20,749 nt of DNA from an uncultured Vogesella sp. (GTDB lineage Bacteria > Pseudomonadota > Gammaproteobacteria > Burkholderiales > Chromobacteriaceae): NCBI GenBank assembly GCA_946479405.1, contig CAMLGD010000035.1:1-20749 (forward strand), given 5' to 3'. This document shows positions 1 to 7,750 of this stretch, piece after piece. Positions within the stretch are counted from its first letter, which is position 1; each line of letters opens with the position of its first letter. Position numbers and translations under genes: made by a program. The notes beneath the pieces are model-generated. The model was not told where the DNA came from. It made no database searches and worked only from the letters and a program-made list of their open reading frames with translations.

Positions 1-89
1 GCCTGAACTGCCTGAGCATGTTCTGGCACTTCCTCGACATCGTGTGGATCTGCGTATTCACCGTTGTGTACCTGAAAGGGGCGATTTGA
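1..89 (+). CDS. cyoC: cytochrome bo3 quinol oxidase subunit III, 3' end (partial)
   Basis: Only the last 28 codons are present (reading frame from base 3). They encode a C-terminal membrane helix containing [18 protein letters not shown], typical of the end of CyoC and other heme-copper oxidase subunit III proteins. Subunit III is an integral membrane component of the proton-pumping ubiquinol oxidase. The TGA stop at 87-89 shares its last A with the ATG of cyoD, so the two genes are translationally coupled. The identity is supported by the cyoD and cyoE genes that follow in the usual order. Confidence 0.9.
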   Translation, partial: LNCLSMFWHFLDIVWICVFTVVYLKGAI

Positions 90-415
90 TGAGCCACGCT
101 CACGACCACGCCGCCAGCCACGGCAGCGTTTCCTCCTACCTGACCGGCTTCGTGCTGTCGGTAATCCTGACCGTGATTCCGTTCTGGCTGGTGATGAACG
201 GCGGTCTGAACCCGCACAACACCCTGCTGACCATCGCCGCGTTCGCCGTGGTGCAGATTCTGGTGCACCTGAAGTACTTCCTGCACCTGAATTTCACCAA
301 GGAAGGCCGCATCAACTCGCTGGCCTTCCTGTTCACCGCACTGGTGATCGTGCTGCTGGTGGTGCTGTCGGTATGGATCATCTTCAGCGCCGATGCGCTG
401 ATGATGCCAAGCTGA
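89..415 (+). CDS. cyoD: cytochrome bo3 quinol oxidase subunit IV
   Basis: This 108-aa protein is the small subunit IV of the cytochrome bo3 ubiquinol oxidase, which helps assembly of the complex in the inner membrane. It has a His-rich N-terminus ([12 protein letters not shown]) and three hydrophobic helices, at about residues 18-38, 45-63 and 77-100. The segment [13 protein letters not shown] in the second helix is characteristic of CyoD. The start at 89 is preferred over an in-frame ATG at 44 because it overlaps the cyoC stop by one base (TGATG) and gives the normal family length. It is followed closely by cyoE. Confidence 0.95.
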   Translation: MSHAHDHAASHGSVSSYLTGFVLSVILTVIPFWLVMNGGLNPHNTLLTIAAFAVVQILVHLKYFLHLNFTKEGRINSLAFLFTALVIVLLVVLSVWIIFSADALMMPS

Positions 416-426
416 GTGCGGCCAAC

Positions 427-1338
427 GTGAAGCTCAAGCGCTACCTGCAGGTCACCAAGCCGGGCATCATCTTCGGCAACCTGATCTCCACCGCCGGCGG
501 TTACCTGCTGGCGGCACAGGGTCACGTCGACCTGTGGCAGATGCTGGCCACCCTCATCGGCCTGTCGCTGGTGGTGGCCTCCGGCTGCTCGCTGAACAAC
601 TGCGTGGACCGCGACATCGACAGCAAGATGGCGCGCACCAAGGGCCGCGTGCTGGTTACCGGCGTCATGTCGGTACGCGCGGCACTGGCGCACGGCATCG
701 TGCTCGGCATCGCCGGCTTTGCCACGCTGTGGTTCGGCACCAACGCGCTGGCGACCGCCTGCGCGCTGTTCGGCTTCGTGATCTACGCCGGCGTGTACAG
801 CCTGTACATGAAGCGCAAGTCGGTATACGGCACCGTGGTGGGCAGCCTGTCCGGCGCGGTACCGCCGGTAGCCGGCTACTGCGCCGCCACCGGCCGCTTC
901 GACATGGGCGCGGCCATTCTGCTGCTGATGTTCTGCCTGTGGCAGATGCCGCATTCCTACGCGATTGCCATCTTCCGCTTCCAGGACTACCAGGCCGCCG
1001 GCATCCCGGTGCTGCCGGTGGTACGTGGCATCTCCGCCGCCAAGCGCCAGATCGTGCTGTACATCCTGGCCTTCATGGCAGCCACCATCATGCTGATGCT
1101 GGGCGGTTACGTGGGCTACGGCTACCTGGTGGTAGCGGTAGCCACCAGCCTGTGGTGGCTGAAGATGGCGCTGTCCGGCCACAAGGCCGCCGACGACCGC
1201 GTATGGGCGCGCCAGGTGTTCGCCTTCTCCATCGTCACCATCACCGCGCTGTCGGTAATGATGGCGGTGGACAGCCGCATGGCGGTGCCCGGTGCCGCCG
1301 GTGGACAGTTGGCCACGCTGATGCAGGTGTTTGCCTGA
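427..1338 (+). CDS. cyoE: protoheme IX farnesyltransferase (heme O synthase)
   Basis: CyoE transfers a farnesyl group to heme B to make heme O, the cofactor of the bo3 oxidase encoded by the preceding genes. It is an inner-membrane UbiA-superfamily prenyltransferase with several hydrophobic helices. The N-terminus contains [16 protein letters not shown], typical of the family. The prenyl-diphosphate/Mg motif is visible as NNCVDRDID, with Asp61 and Asp65 spaced DxxxD, followed by KMARTKGR. The GTG at 427 is chosen because it gives 303 aa and a normal N-terminus, 11 bases after cyoD. An in-frame ATG at 373 would overlap cyoD by 43 bases. A candidate uptake-sequence copy (418-426) lies directly before the GTG. 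A terminator follows at once. Confidence 0.93.
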   Translation: MKLKRYLQVTKPGIIFGNLISTAGGYLLAAQGHVDLWQMLATLIGLSLVVASGCSLNNCVDRDIDSKMARTKGRVLVTGVMSVRAALAHGIVLGIAGFATLWFGTNALATACALFGFVIYAGVYSLYMKRKSVYGTVVGSLSGAVPPVAGYCAATGRFDMGAAILLLMFCLWQMPHSYAIAIFRFQDYQAAGIPVLPVVRGISAAKRQIVLYILAFMAATIMLMLGGYVGYGYLVVAVATSLWWLKMALSGHKAADDRVWARQVFAFSIVTITALSVMMAVDSRMAVPGAAGGQLATLMQVFA

Positions 1339-1368
1339 GACGGGACACTCCCAGCGCGCTATAACAGC

Positions 1369-1404
1369 AATCGGCCGCAGAGCAATCTGCGGCCGATTTT
1401 ATTT
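1369..1404 (+). terminator. rho-independent terminator of the cyo operon
   Basis: A perfect 12-bp stem (AATCGGCCGCAG at 1369-1380 and CTGCGGCCGATT at 1387-1398) encloses a 6-base loop and is followed by TTATTT. It sits 30 bases after the cyoE stop and ends the operon on the plus strand. Confidence 0.9.
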
Positions 1405-1535
1405 GTAGTGCCATTTAATGGAGGCAGGCTCTCTACGTAATCCGGCAAGCAGTGCTTTCGACCCTAAGCAGACACATAATTAAGTAGCGGCATGATAAAG
1501 TGCTAATTTAAATTTTTGTCCAGCTGCCGATATTG

Positions 1536-1937
1536 TCAACAATGACATAGCAGAAGATTAGGATGGGTGTAAACAAAAAAAGGAGGTTCGACGACCGTGA
1601 AATTATTGGGAACCGGAAAACTGTTGGCGCAGCAATCTATTTCCACATATGCAAGATTTCCCATCTCATTTACGAATAAGACTAATTCGAGAGTTCTCCC
1701 TTCTTCGGCGAGATGAAAGTTAGCTTCAAAGATGCAGCCGTAACCACCTGCGGATGCTATTGGTGCGACACCACAATCTCCAGATACTTGCACCTTGAAG
1801 CTATTGCACCCGCAGCCGCAAAATTCGGTAATTTCAGCGGCGACAAACTGAGCACGAAGTCTTTCTGGCACAGGGAATCGGCACTTCGTACAAATGAACT
1901 CCATCCACCACTTAGCCTGCTGAAGTGTGTTTGTCAT
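1536..1937 (-). CDS. cysteine-rich hypothetical protein, possible zinc-ribbon
   Basis: I do not recognise the family. With the ATG at 1937 the product is 133 aa and cytosolic, since no signal peptide is visible. It has many cysteines: a CTKC pair (residues 16 and 19), then CGCGC (40, 42, 44), then C55 and C68, a CC pair in IDCCANSF, and two more at the C-terminus (CHC). The CxxC and CxC pairs suggest a metal-binding treble-clef or zinc-ribbon module; this is inference. A later start at 1904 (MEFICTKC) is possible and has AAGTGG upstream. The gene lies in an AT-richer stretch unlike its neighbours and in the same direction as the next orphan gene, suggesting transfer. It is at least plausible as a real gene because cysteines and hydrophobic residues pattern well. 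Confidence 0.6.
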   Translation of the reverse strand: MTNTLQQAKWWMEFICTKCRFPVPERLRAQFVAAEITEFCGCGCNSFKVQVSGDCGVAPIASAGGYGCIFEANFHLAEEGRTLELVLFVNEMGNLAYVEIDCCANSFPVPNNFTVVEPPFFVYTHPNLLLCHC

Positions 1938-1993
1938 GTTTACTTTACAGACAGTTATTTGATTTAGATGAGCGGTGTCCCAATCTGTTCGGG

Positions 1994-2052
1994 AGCTAAC
2001 AACTATCTGGCAGAAGGCGACACTAAGCTGCAACCGCTTTCATGTTGTAACT
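1994..2052 (-). repeat. imperfect inverted repeat, weak attC-like candidate
   Basis: AGCTAACAAC at 1994-2003 is inverted relative to GTTGTAACT at 2044-2052, about 59 bases end to end. It lies between two same-strand orphan genes and overlaps the stop of the upstream one. Read on the minus strand, the far end is GTTAGCT, close to the integron R' consensus GTTRRRY. The other end is a poor match and the inner stem is weak, so this is only a candidate. Confidence 0.2.
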
Positions 2053-2578
2053 ACATGGGACCACTTTGGTCTGTACTTGGTCGTTTCAAAAGACCTAACA
2101 GCCGCCAGCCCGAGTTCAAAGAACGGATATCCGTGATTCTCCAACCACTGTTAGTTTGCTTTAGCTGGTAAATCAGCTTTCGTTTCGACCGTTGGTGTGT
2201 AATTACAGCCAATACTTCACCTAATATCTTGCCGGCAAAAACCCTAACGGTTGCCCCCGTGGGGTCTTGGCTATCCCAATGCGGCAAAAAATCAAGGGCA
2301 CAAACCTCGCCGGACTTTTCCGCACAATCACTATCACGCACAATCGCAGCGGCAATATCGGGAGAGAAATACTTACCTAACTCGCTTGTATTCTGCTGCA
2401 ACAAACCACTTCTAAGGTGCAGTGGCTCGTCGACTACGGCCTCCCACGAATAGTCTGCGTAAAGGGTAGCAACAACAATCACATCAGGACGCAGAACTTC
2501 CCCGGCATGAAGTGCTGTTGAGAACAAGGTTGCAAGGGCCAGTAAGCTCTTCGCAGCAAATTTTTTAGAGCGCGTCAT
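2051..2578 (-). CDS. secreted DUF3828-like hypothetical protein
   Basis: This 175-aa protein starts with a clear Sec signal peptide (MTRSKKFAAKSLLALATLF, cleavage probably after ALHA), so it is likely periplasmic. The mature part begins with a helical YADYSWEAVV segment. It then has FSPDIAAAIVRDSDC, a CALDFLPHWDSQDP block and a C-terminal strand region ending with GWRITDIR. This order resembles DUF3828-type periplasmic proteins, a fold also met in some type VI immunity proteins. The two cysteines of DCAEKSGEVC could form a disulfide. The role is unknown. The gene is AT-richer than the chromosome around it and lies 113 bases upstream of the cysteine-rich orphan on the same strand. Confidence 0.7.
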   Translation of the reverse strand: MTRSKKFAAKSLLALATLFSTALHAGEVLRPDVIVVATLYADYSWEAVVDEPLHLRSGLLQQNTSELGKYFSPDIAAAIVRDSDCAEKSGEVCALDFLPHWDSQDPTGATVRVFAGKILGEVLAVITHQRSKRKLIYQLKQTNSGWRITDIRSLNSGWRLLGLLKRPSTDQSGPM

Positions 2579-2757
2579 TATTTCGTAGGTTGTTCAGCAG
2601 ATAGCCAGTTTCTAGCCACACGCACAATGATGTTAACCGGTAAGTCTGTTCTCCGTCATGGAAGCTCATGTCCGCTCTTGGCCGATAGCAGTCACCCCCA
2701 ATATCGGCATGACCACCAGCCAAAACCGACACTCTCACATCGCCAACGTTGGCCGCA

Positions 2758-3183
2758 TCAAGCCTCAGCCCCCGCCGCGCGCAGCAAGACTCGGATTGGC
2801 TCGGGGATTGAGACCGTCTTTCCAGCCTGGTAATCCACCCATACCAGCGTGGCTTCGCCCACTGCATACACCGTGTCCGGTTCGCCATCGCGATAGAAGT
2901 GATGCCGCAGTTTCAGGCTGCTGCGGCCAACCTTTTCCACTTCGATGCTGATCGCCACTGTCGCCGGGTAGGTGAGCTCGCGCTTGTAGCTGCAGCTGGT
3001 ATGGCCCAGCACCGGGCCAATGCCACTGGGGTCGATGGGGAAGCCCGCCTCTTCCAGCCACTCCACGCGGATCTGCTCCATGTAGCGGAAGTAATAGGTG
3101 TTGTTGAGGTGCCCGACCGCATCCATGTCGCCCCAGCGCATGGTGATGTAACGGGTAGCCAGCAGCGGCAGTTGCTTTTCCAT
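2758..3183 (-). CDS. acyl-CoA thioesterase, 4HBT/YbgC hotdog family
   Basis: This 141-aa cytosolic protein is a single hotdog-fold domain of the 4-hydroxybenzoyl-CoA thioesterase/YbgC family, which hydrolyses acyl-CoA or acyl-ACP thioesters. The active-site loop and start of the central helix are visible as RWGDMDAVGHLNNTYYFRY (residues 16-34). Asp21 is the expected catalytic carboxylate by alignment with YbgC Asp18. The rest follows the family: SCSYKRELTYPATV, then a strand-rich C-terminus with EATLVWVDYQAGK. Length is normal. The ATG at 3183 has AAGGG about eight bases upstream. It is divergent from tdk. The actual substrate cannot be deduced. Confidence 0.88.
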   Translation of the reverse strand: MEKQLPLLATRYITMRWGDMDAVGHLNNTYYFRYMEQIRVEWLEEAGFPIDPSGIGPVLGHTSCSYKRELTYPATVAISIEVEKVGRSSLKLRHHFYRDGEPDTVYAVGEATLVWVDYQAGKTVSIPEPIRVLLRAAGAEA

Positions 3184-3261
3184 GTATCAGCCCTTGTTAT
3201 CGTCTTGTGCTGATGCAGCAATCATACCTGCGCCATGCCGGCCGCGATAAGAAACGCTCTG

Positions 3262-3290
3262 TTCACCCCGCGCCCGGCGGCGGGTACAAT
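3262..3290 (+). promoter_or_regulatory. sigma70-type promoter of tdk
   Basis: TTCACC (3262-3267) and TACAAT (3285-3290) are separated by exactly 17 bases, and lie about 30 bases before the tdk ATG. The spacing and the -10 match are good. The -35 is moderate. Confidence 0.5.
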
Positions 3291-3319
3291 AGCCGCCCTC
3301 CCCGCACCACGCTGCCGCC

Positions 3320-3883
3320 ATGGCCAAACTTTTCTACCGCTACGCCGCCATGAACAGCGGCAAGAGCACGATGCTGCTGCAGATCGCCCACAACTATGAA
3401 TCGATGGGCAAACAGGTACGCCTGTACACTGCCGCCATCGACGATCGCTACGGCCGCGGCAAGATCACCTCGCGGCTGGACATCCAGCGCGATGCCGACA
3501 CTTTCGACGCCGAACATGATTTCCTGGCCGGCGATTACTCCGGCCTGTCCTGCCTGCTGCTGGACGAGGCGCAGTTTCTCACCCCGCAGCAGGTGCGCCA
3601 GCTGCATCGCCTGGCCCATACCCGCAAGCTGCCGGTGATCTGCTTTGGCCTGCGCAGCGATTTCCGCGGCGAGCCGTTTCCCGGCGCGGCCTGGCTGCTG
3701 GCGCTGGCCGAGGATATCGAGGAGATCAAGACCATCTGCAGCTGCGGTCGCAAGGCCACCATGCACATCCGCACCGATGCCGCCGGCCAGCGCCTGCACC
3801 ACGGCCCGCAAGTGGAGATCGGCGACGAGAGCCGTTACCACGCGGTATGTGCCCAATGTTTTTACGCCGGAGAACCCGCATGA
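3320..3883 (+). CDS. tdk: thymidine kinase (type II)
   Basis: Tdk phosphorylates thymidine with ATP to give dTMP in the pyrimidine salvage pathway. The 187-aa sequence matches the short type II family. The P-loop is AMNSGKST (residues 10-17), preceded by the FYRY beta strand. DEAQF (82-86) supplies the catalytic base Glu83. FGLRSDFRGEPF (109-120) matches the conserved FGLRxDFxGxxF segment. A structural zinc site is visible as C140/C142 (CSC) and C177/C180 (CAQC). The thymidine-binding lasso lies between the two pairs, ending around YHAVC. The protein closely resembles E. coli Tdk in its N-terminal half. Its stop overlaps the next gene's ATG (ATGA), so the two are translationally coupled. Confidence 0.96.
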   Translation: MAKLFYRYAAMNSGKSTMLLQIAHNYESMGKQVRLYTAAIDDRYGRGKITSRLDIQRDADTFDAEHDFLAGDYSGLSCLLLDEAQFLTPQQVRQLHRLAHTRKLPVICFGLRSDFRGEPFPGAAWLLALAEDIEEIKTICSCGRKATMHIRTDAAGQRLHHGPQVEIGDESRYHAVCAQCFYAGEPA

Positions 3884-4269
3884 ATGACAAGACCCGCAAG
3901 CCGGCCAACAACAAGCAGCAGGAGCAGCAACGCTTCGGTCAGGCGGAAACTGCCTGTCAGCTGGCGATGAACCTGTTTGCCAGCCTGGAAGAAGATGCCG
4001 CCTGGCAAGCCTGCGAGCTGGCGTGCAAGTACGCGCAAATGGCCACCGTGTATGGCCGCCGCATCCGCAACGGCAAAGTGCTGTGCGCTGCCGACTTCAA
4101 CGCCGCGGTAGAGGTATGCACCAGCGTGCGCCGCGCGTTGCGGGCGCTGGATGCCGAGCTGCAATTCACCGACCACCCACAGGCCGAGGCACTGCAACAG
4201 GTTGCCCGCGAGAGCTACAAGGTACTGGCCGCGCACCACCAGCTGACTGGCGGCAAGCGCCAAGGTTGA
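3880..4269 (+). CDS. hypothetical protein coupled to tdk
   Basis: I do not recognise the family. The product is 129 aa, cytosolic and mostly helical. It starts with a Lys/Gln-rich tail (MNDKTRKPANNKQQEQQR), followed by amphipathic helices with four cysteines (C21, C44, C48 and C79). Two of these sit in WQACELACKYAQ as a CxxxC pair. Its ATG at 3880 overlaps the tdk stop by four bases, so it is co-translated with thymidine kinase. This supports expression but does not prove a role in nucleotide salvage. No membrane segment or signal peptide is visible. Confidence 0.7.
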   Translation: MNDKTRKPANNKQQEQQRFGQAETACQLAMNLFASLEEDAAWQACELACKYAQMATVYGRRIRNGKVLCAADFNAAVEVCTSVRRALRALDAELQFTDHPQAEALQQVARESYKVLAAHHQLTGGKRQG

Positions 4270-4308
4270 GCCGGCGTAGCCAGGCGGCAACCACTGTCGC
4301 CGCCACGG

Positions 4309-4782
4309 CTAGCCTGCCCTATCCGGGCGGCCAGCCAGCTGCAAATCAAGGCCGCGCCGCCCCGCTTTCATCAGATAGTCGTGGTTCCACTCGAACAACG
4401 GCCGCGCCACTGGCGCCAGCCAGTTCATCCAACGCCGGGTGGTGTGCACCTGCCAGTCATAGCGCACCAGGGTAGCGTCCTCATCCCGGCTGAACTGCCA
4501 GCGACCAACACCCTCCACCTCGCCGCTGGCCACCCCTTCCAGCAGCGCCAGCGGCTGCACTGCGATAATGTGCATGTCGAAGCACAAGCGGTATGGCAGC
4601 GCGCCTTTCCAGACATAACGCTGCCGGGCGCCAACGCCCACGGCATCGCCGGATGCCAGCTCACTCACGGTCTCTACGCCCGGCCACCACTGCGGCCAAC
4701 TGCGCACGTCGTAGATGATGTCCCATACCGCCTCCAGCGGGGCATCGAAGCGCCACAGCGTGCAGAAGCAGTATTCGGCCAT
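4309..4782 (-). CDS. SRPBCC (START/polyketide-cyclase-like) protein
   Basis: This 157-aa protein has the START-like helix-grip pattern. It opens with CTLWRFDAPLEAVWDIIYD, followed by WPQWWPGVETVSEL, which is the usual SRPBCC N-terminal strand-helix-helix. A beta-sheet core follows (ARQRYVWKGALPYRLCFD), and it ends in a long helix (LAPVARPLFEWNHDYLMKAG). Such proteins bind hydrophobic ligands, but the ligand is unknown. No signal peptide is seen, so it is likely cytosolic. It is the last gene of a three-gene minus-strand operon and begins nine bases after the stop of the exported LolA-like protein. Confidence 0.85.
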   Translation of the reverse strand: MAEYCFCTLWRFDAPLEAVWDIIYDVRSWPQWWPGVETVSELASGDAVGVGARQRYVWKGALPYRLCFDMHIIAVQPLALLEGVASGEVEGVGRWQFSRDEDATLVRYDWQVHTTRRWMNWLAPVARPLFEWNHDYLMKAGRRGLDLQLAGRPDRAG

Positions 4783-4791
4783 GGCGTCACC

Positions 4792-5454
4792 TCAGTGTGA
4801 GTCGGACCGGGGCTGGAACCAGTCTTCCGGTAGTGCAGGGTCAAACTCGACATCGTCCATCAGCACGGTTTCCAGCTCGCCACCATCCACACCGTAGCTG
4901 ATCACCTTGAGCGGAAACAGATGCTCGCGTTCCAGCCACAGCTGGTAGCGATGCACACCTTCTACCGTCGCATCACCGCCGCCTGTCACGGTCAACGGCA
5001 GTACCTGCCAACGCCCCAGTTGCACCGGCTCGCCGCGTTGTTGCCTGCCATGCACCACCAGCTTGTGTACGTTTTCCAGCAAGGCGCCAACATGGGAACG
5101 CTCGACACGATGGCCGCGTCGATCGCGCAGCAGCGGATTATCTGGCGCCAGCGTCAGCTGCGGAAAATGGCCGATCCCGAACGGCCACAATCGCACCCGC
5201 TGGCTAGCCGGATCGTAAATCAGTACCGCGCCATGGTGTGGGGTGTCGAAATCCAGCCGCAACCAGCCCGGCCGGCGGTAACTATAGCGAATCAGCCGTA
5301 GCGCATGCGCCGGCGATGTTGCGCGCAGCGTGACACGGTAGCCATCCAGCGCCTGAAAACGGTCAGCGGCAGTCGCCAACAGATCCGACTCACCACCGGG
5401 AACGGCCCCCAACGCGGCGACTGCCAGCAAGCTCAGCAACACATGCACCTCCAT
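4792..5454 (-). CDS. LolA-like (DUF1571-type) exported protein
   Basis: This 220-aa protein begins with a short hydrophobic signal (VLLSLLAVAALGAVPGG) and then shows the pattern of LolA/LolB-fold periplasmic proteins. The pattern is a helix with FQALDGYRVTLRA, then repeating strands such as LIRYSYRRPGWLRLDF, HGAVLIYDPASQRVRLWPF and YQLWLEREHLFPLKVISY. It ends with DPALPEDWFQP, close to the usual FDPxLPxDxF ending. DUF1571-type proteins are the nearest match I know. The ATG at 5454 is listed, but a GTG at 5442 has a perfect GGAGG five bases upstream and may be the true start. The gene is 11 bases downstream of the cupredoxin gene. The shared operon suggests an envelope function, possibly carrying a hydrophobic ligand. 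Confidence 0.78.
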   Translation of the reverse strand: MEVHVLLSLLAVAALGAVPGGESDLLATAADRFQALDGYRVTLRATSPAHALRLIRYSYRRPGWLRLDFDTPHHGAVLIYDPASQRVRLWPFGIGHFPQLTLAPDNPLLRDRRGHRVERSHVGALLENVHKLVVHGRQQRGEPVQLGRWQVLPLTVTGGGDATVEGVHRYQLWLEREHLFPLKVISYGVDGGELETVLMDDVEFDPALPEDWFQPRSDSH

Positions 5455-5465
5455 TCACCGCCACG

Positions 5466-5879
5466 CTATTCGACCACCTCCAGCACACCCTCCATACCGC
5501 GCTGGCGGTGACTGGCGAAGAACAGCAGCTTGTGGCCACAGTAATAGGCGTAGCGCCCGGGCATGGTCGGCACGAAGCGCGCCACTTTGGCTTGTGCGGC
5601 CAACTCGGTGTGGATGTTGATGCCCGCTGACGGCGCTTCCAGCACAAAGCTGTGCGGGATCATTCCCGGTTCCATCTGCAGCGAAAGCTCCACCGGCACG
5701 CCGGCGTGGACGATGATGTGCGCGGGATGGAAGTAATAGCTGCCGCCCACTACTTGCACGTGCTGCACGCCATCTGCACCCGGTCGCGCACGGTAAGCCT
5801 GCTCTTCTGCATGGCTACCCGCGGCGGCGAGCGCCAGTAGCAGCAGACTGCAACGCCACCGATATCCCTTGCTGTCCAT
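5466..5879 (-). CDS. periplasmic cupredoxin
   Basis: The 137-aa product has a Sec signal peptide (about residues 1-24, ending GSHA) and one cupredoxin domain. Likely type 1 copper ligands are His76 in PGMIPHSFVLEAP, Cys114 in AYYCGHK, and His124 and Met129 in SHRQRGMEG. The H-x4-M spacing is canonical. The Cys-to-His distance is longer (nine residues, GHKLLFFAS) than in plastocyanin-like proteins. It is probably a periplasmic electron carrier or copper-binding protein. The ATG at 5879 has GGAGG six bases upstream, which decides it over the GTG two codons earlier. It heads a three-gene operon on the minus strand, just after the terminator of the MCP gene. Confidence 0.88.
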   Translation of the reverse strand: MDSKGYRWRCSLLLLALAAAGSHAEEQAYRARPGADGVQHVQVVGGSYYFHPAHIIVHAGVPVELSLQMEPGMIPHSFVLEAPSAGINIHTELAAQAKVARFVPTMPGRYAYYCGHKLLFFASHRQRGMEGVLEVVE

Positions 5880-5946
5880 GTTCACCCTCCTACCACCAGA
5901 ACCTCCGGCTCACTACCCCTATAGCCGCATTTTGGCGGCGCGACCA

Positions 5947-5980
5947 TAAAAAAACCGGCCCGCAAAGGGCCGGCAACAGC
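5947..5980 (-). terminator. rho-independent terminator of the MCP gene
   Basis: Read on the minus strand, a GC stem (CCGGCCC, 7 bp, at 5967-5973 paired with 5955-5961) with a five-base loop is followed by a run of seven T. It lies about 30 bases after the MCP stop and separates that gene from the cupredoxin operon. Confidence 0.88.
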
Positions 5981-6004
5981 ATTGCGGGATGTTCGCCCGC
6001 GGCT

Positions 6005-7615
6005 TCAGACGCGGTAGCTGGCAATTTCCTGCTGCATGGTTTCGGACAACTGGTGCAGACGGCTGGCAAGATCGGTCACCAGTGCGGCGGCGGCCGAGTT
6101 TTCTTCCGCCATCTGCGCCACGCTCTCCACTTGCATCGCGATACTGTTGGCCGCAGTTCCCTGTTCACGGATGGCGTGACTGATCTCCCCCGCCAGCTGC
6201 CGGTTCTGGTCGGCGACTTCGACAATAGAGCGGATCGCGCCGCGGGCCTTGTCCGCATCGCCCACCCCGGTGGCGACATTGCTCACTACGCCTTGCATGC
6301 GCTCGCTGGCACTGCTGGATACACGCTGGATGGCATCGATGATGTCGGCAATCTCCTGCGTGGAGTGTGCCGTACGCTCGGCCAGCTTGCGGACTTCATC
6401 CGCGACCACGGCGAAGCCGCGACCGGTTTCGCCGGCACGGGCGGCCTCGATGGCGGCATTCAGCGCCAGCAGGTTGGTCTGGTCGGCTACGTCGCGGATC
6501 ACGTTGACCACCACGGCAATTTCGCGGGTACGTGTCGACAGCTGGGTCATTTCCTCAGCCGCATGTTCCACAGCCCCGGCGATACTTTCGATGGACTGAC
6601 TGGTATCGCGAATCACCACTTCGCCGCTCTGTGCCCGGCTACCGGTGTCCATGGCCAGATCGTTGGCTTCGTGACTGCGATCGGCGACATGATTAATGCT
6701 GACGGTGATCTGCTCCAGTGCTGCGGCCATGGTGGAAGCCGATTCACTCTGCGTATTGGAGCCGGCTGCGACCTGCCGTGCCGAGCCGGCAAGCTCGGTG
6801 GCCGACTGGGTTACATCGCGCGAGGCGGCTACCATGCTGCGCAGGCTGCCATGCAGTTTTTCGATCAGGCGGTTGAAAGCGCTCAGCATGTCGGCAATTT
6901 CGTCCTTGCCGTTCACCTCGCAACGGGTGGTGAAATCCAGCGAGTCGGTCAGCTGCTGGATGCTGTGCTGGCCGCGCTTGACGCTGCCGACAATGCGGCG
7001 GTAGCTCCATAGCCCCAACAATGCCAGCACCACAATGTTGGCCGCAGTAATGATGATGGATGTCAGGCTGGCACTACGGCTGACCTGCTCTGCCTGCTGC
7101 AGCGCGGCATCTGCCTGCTGCTGGTTGAAGCGGATGTGCTCATCCACCACCTGCTGCGTGGCCTTGAAGTGGTCGCGTGCGTCACGGGCCAGCTGCATCG
7201 CCTGCTCGGTCTGGCCGTCGCGCGATGCCGTCAGTACTGCCTGGTACTTACCCTGCAGCAGCTCCAGGCCGCTCTTCAGGCGGGCCAGATAGTTTTTCTC
7301 CTGTTCGCCGCTGGCCAGCGCCTCGTAGTGGACAAGGTTTTGCTGCAGTTTGGCCAGGCTCTCCCGGTAGTCTGCTTCGATTTCGGCTTTCTTGGCCGGA
7401 TCGCTCGCCATCACATGTGCCAGCAACGCGTTGCGGGTTTCCACCAGCCCCTTGCCGGCGACACCCAGGATTTGCGTGGTGGGCAATACGTCACGCCCCA
7501 GACTGGCAAGCTGGCTGTTGAGCCGCTGCATCTGCAAGAAAGAGTTGCCGGCCAGCAGCAAGGAGCCAAGCACGGCAACAGCAATCATCAGGGCCAGGCG
7601 CTGTGAGATTTTCAT
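6005..7615 (-). CDS. methyl-accepting chemotaxis protein
   Basis: This 536-aa inner-membrane chemoreceptor has the standard layout. TM1 is at about residues 8-26 and a helical periplasmic domain of four-helix-bundle type at about 30-180. TM2 is at about 185-204 and a HAMP linker at about 205-255. The C-terminal signalling coiled coil carries the hairpin-tip sequence [18 protein letters not shown] (from residue 378). That sequence contacts CheA and CheW. It ends in a short tail without a CheR-docking pentapeptide. The start at 7615 has AAAGG six bases upstream. The ligand is unknown; MCPs with this sensor type respond to small molecules. Confidence 0.95.
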   Translation of the reverse strand: MKISQRLALMIAVAVLGSLLLAGNSFLQMQRLNSQLASLGRDVLPTTQILGVAGKGLVETRNALLAHVMASDPAKKAEIEADYRESLAKLQQNLVHYEALASGEQEKNYLARLKSGLELLQGKYQAVLTASRDGQTEQAMQLARDARDHFKATQQVVDEHIRFNQQQADAALQQAEQVSRSASLTSIIITAANIVVLALLGLWSYRRIVGSVKRGQHSIQQLTDSLDFTTRCEVNGKDEIADMLSAFNRLIEKLHGSLRSMVAASRDVTQSATELAGSARQVAAGSNTQSESASTMAAALEQITVSINHVADRSHEANDLAMDTGSRAQSGEVVIRDTSQSIESIAGAVEHAAEEMTQLSTRTREIAVVVNVIRDVADQTNLLALNAAIEAARAGETGRGFAVVADEVRKLAERTAHSTQEIADIIDAIQRVSSSASERMQGVVSNVATGVGDADKARGAIRSIVEVADQNRQLAGEISHAIREQGTAANSIAMQVESVAQMAEENSAAAALVTDLASRLHQLSETMQQEIASYRV

Positions 7616-7632
7616 ATCAGCCTTTCGTCATA

Positions 7633-7661
7633 TAAATAAGCACTCACTTACAATATGACAA
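7633..7661 (-). promoter_or_regulatory. probable sigma70 promoter of the MCP gene
   Basis: On the minus strand TTGTCA (7656-7661) and TATTTA (7633-7638) are 17 bases apart and end 17 bases before the MCP ATG. The region is AT-rich. A direct repeat TGACAA occurs at 7656-7661 and again shortly upstream of the -35 (around 7669-7674), which might be an activator site. Confidence 0.45.
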
Positions 7662-7750
7662 AAGCTTGTGACAAGATAATTTTTCTTGTGTTTATATGTC
7701 ACTCGGCATGACGTCGCTGACATCGCGGGCAATGGGCGTGTCGGCAAACA

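Noticed and set aside
136..1182. Long minus-strand ORF opposite cyoD/cyoE (348 codons)
   Set aside because: It is antisense to well-identified membrane protein genes, its product is His/Gln/Gly-rich without domains, and high GC favours such shadow frames.
2565..2888. Minus-strand ORF of 107 codons overlapping the thioesterase 3' end
   Set aside because: It overlaps a solid gene in another frame, has no recognisable features and no good ribosome-binding site.
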